Of a DNA stretch of 64,000 nucleotides, positions 10,177 through 20,361 are shown piece after piece. Source of the stretch: Pilatotrama ljubarskyi (lineage: Eukaryota > Basidiomycota > Agaricomycetes > Polyporales > Polyporaceae); the NCBI GenBank assembly GCA_022385805.1, contig MU277681.1, forward strand, positions 541,529 to 605,528. Reading direction: 5' to 3'. The notes beneath the pieces are model-generated. The model searched no databases, had not been told where the DNA came from, and saw nothing but the letters and a program-made list of their open reading frames with translations. Position numbers and translations under genes: made by a program. Each line of letters opens with the position of its first letter. The stretch's first letter is position 1.

Positions 10177-13100
10177 CTAATACTGTAGTAAGTCTAAGCA
10201 TTGTCATTGACGATGCTATGTTGACATTTTCTATCGCAGATGCTCGAGGGATGGCTTGTTAATGAAAGAAGGCATTCTCATCTTAATTTTTTACCACGCT
10301 TTCGACATCCAAGGGCTGAAACTGAGAACCTGTTATGTTCCATGGAAAGACGTAATCAATTCATTTGGTTATCGTAATCGCTGGGATACGCACGACATTG
10401 AATCGCATAGCGGCAAGATCCTGGTATGCATTTCTTGCATGGAGTCCTACTCGCAACTGAGAGCGTCTTGAATATCTAGCATTCAGATGTAGCGGCATAC
10501 CGCGCCAAGACCAGTAAGCCCATTGTTTGGCGCCCAGAAAGACGCAAGTGTCACGTCGGACTTAATATTGACGATTAACGTCTCCATTCCAAGCAACGTA
10601 CGTGGACGTGACAGCTAATGTGTGAGGAGGTTCCGGAAGGAGGCGATATCTCGCAACCATCAATACTCCCGTTGCGACTTCCTGCGGCAGTCGCAGTCGT
10701 TCTATGAACAGGGTACCGAGACCAGGCACGAGCGTCCCCGCACTGAACTCTCCAGGTATGTTGCATGTCGTCCAACGCAATGGCGTTATGAGAGCTTCAC
10801 TCACCTGCGTCACTGCCCGCGCACCGGTCTTTGTCGTCCGGGACCCTTCTTGATACCACAAGCCACCATATCAAGCCGCCTCCCTGCCACTTTGGCATGT
10901 CCATTGCAGAGGCGGGGAAGAAGACATGTCATACGAGCGCCACATATGGTGATGCAGAAGTTGTTTAGCTCACAGGCGTGCGTCTGTCTCCTCGCCCCTT
11001 ACAGCCTGACCGGTGGTAGGCGAAGTACCGGATAGGTTCACGCTTTGAACAGGACCCTGGCAGGGTGCAGGTGCAATATCCCGTAGGTCGAAGGCTGGGT
11101 CACTGTGTTCCCTGATCGCGGATGACATCGGCGCGCCAGTACTGCGGATTCTGCCACCCATGCCGCGCCCGATGAATAATGCGCTTCACCGTGCAAGAAT
11201 CACCCAGCTCGCCTCGTATGGAGGTCCTTGTACAAGGTTTGCGGACAGATGCTCAGCTGGAGAAGCCTGTACTGGCGCCGTCGTCACCATAGATCATAAC
11301 CAGGGTGAGTGATTGTGGAGATGGTTAGTAACGCATTACTGCTGAACCTACCGTCAAAGCGGCCTCGAAGTGTCCATATTTCCCGCAGCGCTACACGATC
11401 AGTGTCGACCAGCATTCAAACGCTTTCTAAGGGAAACGAGCCTGTGGCGATTTACGAGAACAAGCTATGGGCGCGCGGCAAATAGAGGCGATTTTCAAAG
11501 CCAGCCGGCGGTACAGCCGCAGAGACCGTGACTATCTAGCGGGCACATGTACCACTGACGGCGATGGTCGCAGAATAATCGCATCCTTGGCAGCGCTACG
11601 CTAGGGAGGGCGCAGTCCCTTGTCTGTACGTCTGGCGAGGGGCAGGGATGACCTGGCAGCGTCCTCGGCGAACCGCGCCCAGCATACCCACGGCAGGCCT
11701 TCGGCTGCGCCCAGTCCAATTTCAGAGAGAAGCCACCCCTCATTCTTCCGTCCTGACGCTGTAATCAGCTACTGGGCCTGACCTCCTTTCAGGGGACGGT
11801 TCCGCTCGGAAGGTTATCGCGCGGATGCTATCTTGCCCGCCCGTAGGTTGTCATCTACAGAGAAGGAGACATAAACGAAGTCTCCCGGACCTGGCGATTC
11901 ACGCTGCAGTCATTAGGCGCTGCCGTTACATCGCCCGATGCACCGCGACTGCCGCAATAATCGCAATTACGTTCGTACGTGGTCAAGCCCTCTTAGGACA
12001 GGCTTCCCGGTAGAACTGGGCCCTCAACCCGGCCGGCCGACCGCGTCACACAGCATGTCTCAAATCCTTGGACTCCGAGGGAGCTCCGCAGATCGTGTTT
12101 CGTCGCCGCATGCGCACGGCATGAACAGACCCCGAACACAACCCCCAATCTGCATCATATACCCAAAAGCGCGACGCCGGCTTGATGTCTATTCAGTCAC
12201 ACCACATTATCAGAAAGTGGCGCAGGAATGACCAGGCGGTGGGACGGCGAATGCCCGGTCGGACAGACGTATTCGCAGGCGTGAAGCCGACCCCCGCGGG
12301 AGGGCACGGTGGCCCAAACCAGGGCATATCGCGCCGTCGTCGCTGGGCAGCAGACCACAGCGATAGCCTTGCCAGCCGGCCGGCTGCGATCCTTCTCCTT
12401 CTCTCACTGAGTGTGGCATGTGCGGTCAGGCGCGGTGGAGACCCGAGTGCTCGCTGGGTGGCAATATGCCCCAGAATCCGTTAGACTCGGGCTCGCAGCG
12501 CCTCGCGATGGACCGGATTGTCAAGAGCGACCTGTGCGAACGGGCAGCGTGTCTTGTTAGAAACGTCCGTGGAAGGCACGAGTCCTCGCGCGCAATAGGA
12601 GAGTGCTCAGGATTCCCGCCGGCCACCGCAAGCGCCACACTGCAAAGGCATGCGCCGTGCCGGGGGGGCCTTGGACGCTCGCGAATGCCGGACGAACTAT
12701 CCATAGCTCGCGAGCTCGCTGCCCTCGCGTCCGGGGACGATGCTGCAATCGAACCCCGTCTGCCCCGTGCTCAGAGCGCCTTCGCGGTTTCTGAGTTCTG
12801 AGACGCACTAGACTGAACCTTCCCAAGGACAAGGTACTGCTCGATATAGGTGGCAGTACCCATGCTCACCGCTGGGAGAGTGCTAAGGATGAAAACCTTG
12901 TGTTGCTGTTCCCGGATTGCTGACGCTTCAATTGGACATCGCTGGACGATGACGAGCTTGACGCTACGAGGAGGTTACGATTCATGAAATAAGATTGCTA
13001 CGAATTATACACTGTACAGTCAATCTACCGTAGGAACCTGTCTGTTATACATGCGCGTGCGAGAGAAAGCGTACAAACAAAGCGACGATCAAGGAACGGA

Positions 13101-13220
13101 AGAAAAGTCAGCGCCTAGTCAATCAAGAGCCAAGGTGATCAGTCGCTCAGACGTGGGTATGGTCGGCCTCATCATGGACAAGGCAGGGTAATCGGAGGGA
13201 CTGAGATCGGCACGAGTAGC

Positions 13221-15848
13221 TCACGCCAACGCGCATGCGCCCTCCTCCCAGTCCAAGCGGGAGATCAAACCCACAGCTCGGCAAACGGGGCAAGAGACCT
13301 CAACATCCTCGCCCTCGCCCTCCCGCTCTTCCTTCCTGTCCTCTCCGCCCCAACCCGCGACGCGCTCAGCGCTGACCAAGCACGAAGGGTGGAACTTGTG
13401 CTCGCAAACCGCCTCCTTGCCTGAGCCATCGCTCTTGAGAGGACGGATTGAGATCTGCCGAAGAGCAGAGGTGTCGAACGTCGAGATCGGGTCGTCATCA
13501 GACGGGCCGAGACCGCAACTCACGTCCGAGCACCGAAGACCCATCTCACGCTCGTTACGTTCGACGAGCTGACGGAGAGTCGGGCCGGGTGGAGGAGGAA
13601 GAGTCCACTTGCGCTTCGGTGTAGGCCGCTGAGGAGCCCCGCGACGAGGGTTAGCGTTCATGGGGGGAACAGGCGGGAAGCCAGGCAGCGGCCCAGCGAA
13701 CGTATACCAATCGATAGGAACATCTCGAGGGGCGTTCTCAGCAGGCGCTGGAGCCCCAGCAGCCGGCTGTTGGGTTTGAGTTCGCGGAGGGGGAGCTGGA
13801 CGACCGAAGATGCGTTCGAACGTACTCCGGACTGCTTCCGCCAACACCGGGTCGTCAAGTCTGAACCCGTTGTTGTCGGTACGGGGAGCCTGAGCCTGCC
13901 CCTGAGGCGCCGCGCCCTGAGCATTGGTCCTGGCAGCAGCGTCGGCAGCCTGCGCGCCAGAGGCGGGCTGGGCCGAGCCGGCAGGACGACCAGGGAAAAC
14001 GGGGATGATCATGCTGATATCGAAGGTGATGAAGGGTGGCAGTGGGGGATGCTGATGCCTCGGCTGCCCTTCTGGAGCGGCACCCAGGGGATGAGCACCG
14101 GCGGCGGCACCAGGTGCCTCGTCTGGGACGTTGGATGCGGCCTGGGGCGCGACAGGAGGGGCAGGCGCAGCTTGAGGGAGAACGGGTGCGTATGGCGGAG
14201 GCGGAGCAGGTCCAAGGACAGGCGGCTGTTGTGGTTGTTGTGCCGCCGCCGGCGCGACTGCAGGCTGGGGGGCAGGCTGAGGCTCAGGATGACGAGCCCG
14301 GAGCGGTCGGGGCGTGTATGTCAGGGAGTCGGGGTCAATGTCGAACCTGCACGACGGACACGTAGTGCGACCCGGCTTGGAGAACCATGGCAGAAGGCAG
14401 GAGGCATGGAAGACGTGTGAGCATGGAAGGACCACAATCTTCGGATACTTGCCCTCGCCGTGCGATGGTGACGGAGTCGTGGACGAGGAAGCACCGGACG
14501 ACGTGGACGAGTCTCCTGAGAGACCCGTTGTAGGGCTGTCCAGGTCCATCGACGACTCGCGCTCCCGCTGAGGGACGGCGTCCTCCCGCGCAGCCTCTGC
14601 CGCCTCAGCCTTCGCGAGTTCGGCATTACCTTCGAACCCTCCACCCTCAGGCTCGAGCAGGCTTTCCCAGCAGACTGCGCAGGTGGGCGCCTCGCCCTGT
14701 GCTGTCCCAGGACCGCCGACACGCTCCATGCGCTTCACAAGACCGACAGGAACTTCCTCGAGTCCGTCGACGAGCCTCTGTGCGCGCTCGGGGTCGTCCC
14801 GCTCTTCCATCATGTCCATCCCGAATGTGGTGAATGGGAATGGGAACGTGAATGCGGCGTTTGCGGGAGCGTTCGCTCCATCTGTGGGGGTAGGGTAGAA
14901 GTACGGATGGAAGGTATAAACGGGGGCGGCGTTACCATGAGCGTTCGCTGCGGCGGGATGGGGAGCACCGTGACCTGGGACGGGTATATTGATGAAGAAG
15001 TTGAGCGTCGGGATTTGGTCGCGGTGATCCTGGGGGTGGTGGTGTTCATCATGGCGGTGGTTATGGACATGGTGATCTTGTTCGTGTGGCTGCGCGCTGG
15101 CGGGGGCAGGATGCGCGTGGGGATGGGCAGGCTGAGGCTGGGCAGGCAAGAAATCGAAGGTCCACACCAACCTCCCCGGAGGTGGCTGAGGACCTACTGG
15201 CGGCGCATCGCGGTGAGCATCCGCGGCGGGCTGCGGCTGAGAGTTCGCCCGCTGCGGAACTGCGTGTTCCTCCGGAATGGCCATGAACTGATGACGTTCG
15301 TCGTCGTGAGGCGTTGGCGAGTGCATCCTCTGGCGGTTGGACTCTCGCCAGTAGTCCTCATCTTCGTCCTCTTCCTCGATCCTTGCACGACGGCTATTCC
15401 GTGGCGCGGCCCGCGGTCCGGACGAAGAGGCACCCGAAGAAGATTCAGCCTCAGCGGAAGGCGACATCTCGACGTCGCCAACGTCACTGTGGCTAGTTGC
15501 AGAATTGTTTGGTGAAGGTAGGGCCGACTGGGGTACCAATGGGCGGGTGATCAATGAGTCTTCGCTCGCAACCAAGGCGCGTTGGTGTAAACTCACCGGA
15601 GCGTCTGCACCTGCCGAGTGAGGTGCGGAATGCATCTCTATCATCTCTCCCCACAAAGGAGCGCTTGCCGGTTCGAGTGGAGGCATGCCAGCGACATCCG
15701 CCTCCTGAGAAAGAGCGTTCTCTGGTGCATGTTGCTGCTGCTGGTGTTGCGGGAGAAGGCTACGGAGGAGGCCATCGAAGACCTGGCCGAGATTGGGGTC
15801 GAGAATGTGGCTGAAGAGGGTGTTGTCTGGAGGGTTGTTGCCGTCCAT
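13221..15848 (-). CDS. RING-H2 E3 ubiquitin ligase-like protein with split RING finger
   Basis: A single open frame encodes 875 residues. It is probably an E3 ubiquitin ligase. The RING-H2 ligands appear as C390, C393, then C476, H478, H481, C484, C497 and C500, with an insert of about 82 residues, rich in serine, alanine and acidic residues, between the second and third ligands. The last part (KIVVLPCSHVFHASCLLPWF and CPSCRFDIDP) is a classic RING-H2 end. A second RING-like half lies near the C-terminus (CEHKFHPSCL ... SCPVCRAVG), with its own charged insert. The rest is low complexity: a histidine-rich run near 258-275, long proline/alanine stretches and serine clusters. No membrane segment is clear. 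Substrates cannot be inferred. Plus-strand frames inside it are shadows. Confidence 0.8.
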   Translation of the reverse strand: MDGNNPPDNTLFSHILDPNLGQVFDGLLRSLLPQHQQQQHAPENALSQEADVAGMPPLEPASAPLWGEMIEMHSAPHSAGADAPVSLHQRALVASEDSLITRPLVPQSALPSPNNSATSHSDVGDVEMSPSAEAESSSGASSSGPRAAPRNSRRARIEEEDEDEDYWRESNRQRMHSPTPHDDERHQFMAIPEEHAVPQRANSQPQPAADAHRDAPPVGPQPPPGRLVWTFDFLPAQPQPAHPHAHPAPASAQPHEQDHHVHNHRHDEHHHPQDHRDQIPTLNFFINIPVPGHGAPHPAAANAHGNAAPVYTFHPYFYPTPTDGANAPANAAFTFPFPFTTFGMDMMEERDDPERAQRLVDGLEEVPVGLVKRMERVGGPGTAQGEAPTCAVCWESLLEPEGGGFEGNAELAKAEAAEAAREDAVPQRERESSMDLDSPTTGLSGDSSTSSGASSSTTPSPSHGEGKYPKIVVLPCSHVFHASCLLPWFSKPGRTTCPSCRFDIDPDSLTYTPRPLRARHPEPQPAPQPAVAPAAAQQPQQPPVLGPAPPPPYAPVLPQAAPAPPVAPQAASNVPDEAPGAAAGAHPLGAAPEGQPRHQHPPLPPFITFDISMIIPVFPGRPAGSAQPASGAQAADAAARTNAQGAAPQGQAQAPRTDNNGFRLDDPVLAEAVRSTFERIFGRPAPPPRTQTQQPAAGAPAPAENAPRDVPIDWYTFAGPLPGFPPVPPMNANPRRGAPQRPTPKRKWTLPPPPGPTLRQLVERNEREMGLRCSDVSCGLGPSDDDPISTFDTSALRQISIRPLKSDGSGKEAVCEHKFHPSCLVSAERVAGWGGEDRKEEREGEGEDVEVSCPVCRAVGLISRLDWEEGACALA

Positions 15849-18162
15849 GATGTGGCCAGAGTCGACTGAGCGACGTGAGTAGAGGAAAGCAGTAGATGTT
15901 GGTGGTAGAGATAGAAGAAGAGATGTGTGGACTGGGATGAGGGAGCGGACGGTATATGAACGTGGTGCTGGGTCTGGAGAGGCTGCTTAGCAATGACGCT
16001 CACAACGATCGACGCACACCGAGCAGGCGCCCGTAGCCCCTGGAACATTCCCGTCGCTTGCCATATGTGGCAACTACACAATCACCGACGTTCTACATGC
16101 TGCTAGCACTCCCACGCATGACTCACACTTAGTCTGAAGGATTACCGCAGCAACAAGGCTCTGACAGGCCACAACGTGTCTATCAAGGCTGAGTCTTTGC
16201 TGGGGAAGAATAGTGCCCGATGGGTTCGCTGATTGTTCTTTGCGAAACCATGGGATGCAGTTAATCGAAAGCAAGAACGAGAGCCTCGAGCAGTACTGCA
16301 ACGGGTTGCGGCCGGGCCAAGTGCGTAACTATCTCAAGAGACATATGCGCACAACGTATGGTCTATTTCACGTCACAATAGGGGTCGTTGGCATGCGACG
16401 GCCCTATTATCCGTACCTGTCCATGACAATCCGTGCCCATCCTCCAAGTGAGCCTATGGCCCACAAGAATTCAATGCATCATCACACGACGCCGAGGTTC
16501 TCTTCAAGGGTCCCGTTCCCAAGCAGCAGACTCTTGGACGTGCTGGTACGCTCTCTCTTCTGCTCTGTTCCCTACACGCTCTATACTGACTTAGTTACAG
16601 GCTATGGTTCGCCAGTTTTGTGAGTGGACGTCTATGGCAAAAGGAAGTGAAGCATCGCCAGGTCCGTACGTCGCGGACCGATTTAGGACGCATCATCTCT
16701 ACGATGTCGGCGCTGTACACGCACCGAATGTTTGTTACATCCGCTTCCGGGCCTTGCACGCTCTCCCAAACCTTACTCGGTGCACCTTGACACGGCATCG
16801 GCGGACCTAAGACGCATGGCGGCGGGACAACAGAGACCCGTCTGCTGCTCACTATAACAGGATACTTTCTAGTACCGGGGCACACGAGATGACGCCAAGG
16901 TGACTCGACGTGAGACTGTGCCTATTGCGAGCGATGATGGATGTACAATCACCGCTATCGGACCTGCGCAGGGCCATTCAACAGTACCCCTTGTCCGAAC
17001 CAGGACAGGCAGTCCTCTTGCCTGTCCACGGTAGAGAGCTCGTCTTGTGGCGCTACGTTGGGCGGCTTGCGCATACTCATTCCCTCTCTTGTCCTCGGTG
17101 GTCGTGTCAACAGGAACACGACTTCTCCTTCGGACAGTACAGTGCTTGCTCGCTCGCCTTCCAGGAATGCTTCACAGTGCGGACTTCTTGCTTCGCGTCT
17201 ATCGTGACACTGTTTAAGCTGTTCGGCACACTCTCGCATTGAGCAGTTCCTTTGGGGACCCTTACTGATAACCCACCTCCGGCGCTGTGCTTCGGCGGCT
17301 GCTGTCGTGCTGTTCGCGAGCTGCATGTCGTCCACCACCCGCTGGCTGCGCCGCTGCAGCCATCAACATTCAACGGTCCGGTACTTCTCATGTAGGCTCT
17401 GTTATCCCGTCCCGTTGCTGCTCGCGCAGCAAACAATACTCGAGTGCGCACGTTGAGCGGCGGAGGATCGTCGTGACATCACTCCGCGGGCGTACGCGGG
17501 CGTCGACGTCCACGTCGCCAGCTTCCCGGGAGCGCACTAATGGGCCAAGCGCGCATGCGGCGATGCTAATAAGGCTGATTGATCACCGCGGCGTCGTCGA
17601 GGAGGTCGGTCTATCTCCTACCAATCTCCCGCCCGCGTCCGCGTCCGCATCGTCGAGAGGCTCGGGGCGCGTGCGGCCCATCAGCTCCGGGGCGCGATCC
17701 GCTGGTCCGCTGGGGCCGTGAGAGCCCCGGACGTGGGCAGCGCACGCGAGCGCCCGAAGCCAAATGTAGAGCTTCTTTGCGCGATCGTGTTGTGAGAACC
17801 TGCGCGCCTGCATCATATCGATCGCGCAGAGCTGTGCCTTTCTTCCGATACACGATCGAGATTACAGCGCTCGTCCGATGTGGAACGCGCGGACGGGTTG
17901 CATGCGGTCCGTCTGCTTCGGGATGCTTCCCAACGCACCTGTCACCGTCGTCCGCTGTATCGTTCTACAAGCTCCGAGCGGGGTGTGCTTCGTACGGCGA
18001 ACTTACTGCCTGAGAACACGGCGGCGTCTCGTGCCTGGAGGATTAGAATAGACGGTAAGTTAATACAACCGAGCCTCCCGGTCCGCGTACAACGGCGCGC
18101 GAGCATACGCGCAATACAACAGCAGCCTAACGGAGCGGGAGCGCAGCCCACACCAGCCGCTG
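15849..18162. other. 2.3-kb region without a resolved gene
   Basis: The first few hundred bases are the RING gene promoter. From 16.1 to 18.1 kb frames are short on both strands. A minus-strand frame at 16955-17338 looks mildly protein-like but has no recognised motif and I could not link it to other exons. I see no supported gene. Confidence 0.45.
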
Positions 18163-20361
18163 TCATGCGTTTTTCTGCTTCGCATTACGTTGGTGGTGGC
18201 GCAGATACCGTCTGGCCGCAGGGAGACCGAACTGCAAATTTGGCGCGACCCGGAAGTCAGTTGACCATGCGCTTGGAAGCAAGACAAGCCGCATACCCGA
18301 ACAGTGGGATAAAGAACCAGCAGGGAAGCGCCAATCGTCCAGGCCCAGCGTACGCGTGTAGGCAGTGGCTCCGGGAACTGTCCTTGACTCCACTTCGTGA
18401 TCACCAGCAGCTCCGTTCCAATCGTGGCGAGCAGAAGCCAGACGTGCTGTCCCATTCGCACGGTTTTCCTGTTCGAAGAGCACGGGATATGGCCAAGGAA
18501 AGAAGACGGTCACCCGTTAGCAAGGTTTGTCAATTACAAGGAGCCTGAGACGCGCACCTCGGGTCGTTGACGTACTGATACAATTCTCTCACTGCGGGCA
18601 GAGCGCACAGGAAGACTCCTACCAAACGCGCAATTACGAACGGATGATCCGGTTCCATCCATAGGAGCGCCTTCAATACAATTTATCATTCGAACACGGA
18701 GACATATAAGCAATGGGGAATAGAACCAACCTTGAGGTAGAATGGATTGAGTTCAGCTGCCAGAAAGACAGCCAACAGCAGCACGACGGTGAAGTAGTGC
18801 CCGAAGGATGCTGTTCCCTCCCACTTGAATGTCGTCCAATCATGCGGCGAGAACTGGCTGATGACGCGTTTGGTCTTCGAACGGATGCCTCGCGTCTGCC
18901 GGAAGCCTCGCCAGGTGTAGTGCTATTTCGGGTGAACATATGCTGAGGCGGACAGTGACGATTCCCAGTTACCTTGACTTCAAAATACTGGCAAGTCTTC
19001 ATGCCTGAGAGCCATAGTATTAGCGGTAGCATGGCGTCAAGACGGGGCGGAGGCTTACCGAGGTACGTTCCTAGCCAATTGCAGACCAGGACGTCCAGTA
19101 TCCACTACGCGAGGCATCAGCATGGCGACATTCCGCCGAGATAAGTTTTACTCACATGGTCCCACCAGCACTATACGGCGGGGATCGTTAAACGCCGTGC
19201 CTAGCGGTTGTAAGACATGACGTACCTCTGCAAAGTTGGCTAATTGATGTTGGAGACTGTATTCCGCAAATTCAAACGCAATACTCAATATCTAGCGAAC
19301 CGGTAGATATGTTAGAGAGCAAAGGACGTTCAGTAAACGAGACGACGTACCCAACAGAACCAATAGTCGCGCAGTATCAAAGCCTTGCCAAACCAGCCAA
19401 GAGCATGAGCTAAACAAAAGATATCTATGGCGTTCTACTGCCGCATGTCAACAGAGACACGGAGGTTATAGACGGATAGACGGAGCCCATTCACCCATAT
19501 GTTCTCGAGCGTAAGGTCGCAGTTCTCGGCGTAACTCTTTTCCGGGAGCGGTTTGCCAAGGTTTGGGTCGAGGTACTTCATCATTGAGCGGGCGGAATCC
19601 AGGTCTTGGAAGAGGAGGAAGACCATTGCCAATTCGTAGAGGAGGTTGATACCGAGCACAACTCTCCAGAACGCTGGAGAGAAGGCTCATTGAATAGGGA
19701 AGCGGGAGGTGAAGCGCATGGGATGCACTCACCAGGATGCGGTCTGACGAAGGGACCGTCTCGGAATTGAATTGTCGAGAACAGGAGAAAGAAAGCGATC
19801 GAAGCATAGGCACCGCTATTGAGCGGTCAGCTCTAAGGTACGGTACCGAGCATATGAAAAGGAGTAGAGATGACGTACATCCGTTTCTTTTCCTCGCCTT
19901 CCTTCAGCACGTCCTGCGTCATGGCCACATATGCCAGGACCGCCATCCCTATTCCGAGCGCGGTCAAGGTAATGGGCTTGTAGAAGAATCTTGCAGGGCA
20001 TTAGTCTCCACGCGCAGTGCAAACATCGACACGCACTCGACACTGGTGTCATTTTGCTCTTGAAAGGGCGTAATTTGCGTGTAGGGCTCCTTGCGGTCCG
20101 CCTGCGCGATAGCCGATATCTTTCAGCGCGCAACTCCCGCCTTGACGTCTAGGTACTTACATCAAACCCTGTTCACGCGAGTGAGAGAGACGCATGATCG
20201 CGAGAGAGGGCATACGCACAGCGAACAGGCGTTCCACCTAAACCGGGCAAGCTCTGCGGTTCCTGGGCCTCAAGCGACGGTGATAGCTGGTGGTCAAACT
20301 CGTCGACCGGTGATGTCAAGGGCGACGATGACGAGAGTGCAGGGTCTTCCGCTTGGGACAT
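18163..20361 (-). CDS. Phosphatidylserine synthase, base-exchange (PTDSS) type
   Basis: This enzyme makes phosphatidylserine by exchanging the head group of another phospholipid in the ER, like animal PTDSS1/2, and not from CDP-diacylglycerol like yeast Cho1. My 15-exon model gives 458 residues: complement(join(18163..18231,18297..18468,18558..18670,18731..18922,18973..19004,19059..19104,19156..19170,19226..19291,19351..19434,19495..19673,19733..19815,19879..19989,20037..20101,20161..20168,20220..20361)). The residues I recall as essential in mammalian PSS1 are all present: H206, E231, E234, N243, E246, D250, D255 and N260, within IFCLAHALGW, EFAEYSLQH and NFAECWWDHWILDVLVCN. Multiple membrane helices are evident. 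The weak point is the N-terminus: an 8-nt exon (20161-20168) is needed to keep the frame. Exon 9 is only 15 nt. Substrate (PC or PE) is not clear. Confidence 0.9.

Larger units (their letters stand above)
7212..13220. other. Gene-poor 6-kb region
   Basis: About 6 kb without a gene I can support. Frames are short and overlap on both strands. A few pieces look exon-like and are listed separately (7824-8284 and 9916-10176, both minus). The sequence is not simple repeat and no terminal repeats, integrase or reverse-transcriptase motifs are visible. It may hold long intergenic sequence, non-coding transcripts or decayed genes. Confidence 0.5.

Noticed and set aside
7212..13220. LTR or DNA transposon in the gene-poor gaps
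   Set aside because: I looked for reverse transcriptase, integrase and transposase motifs in the translations and for terminal repeats by eye and found none; an old degenerate element cannot be excluded.
14907..15515. Long plus-strand frame inside the RING gene
   Set aside because: It is antisense to a GC-rich low-complexity coding region with clear domains; its translation has no domain and is a shadow.
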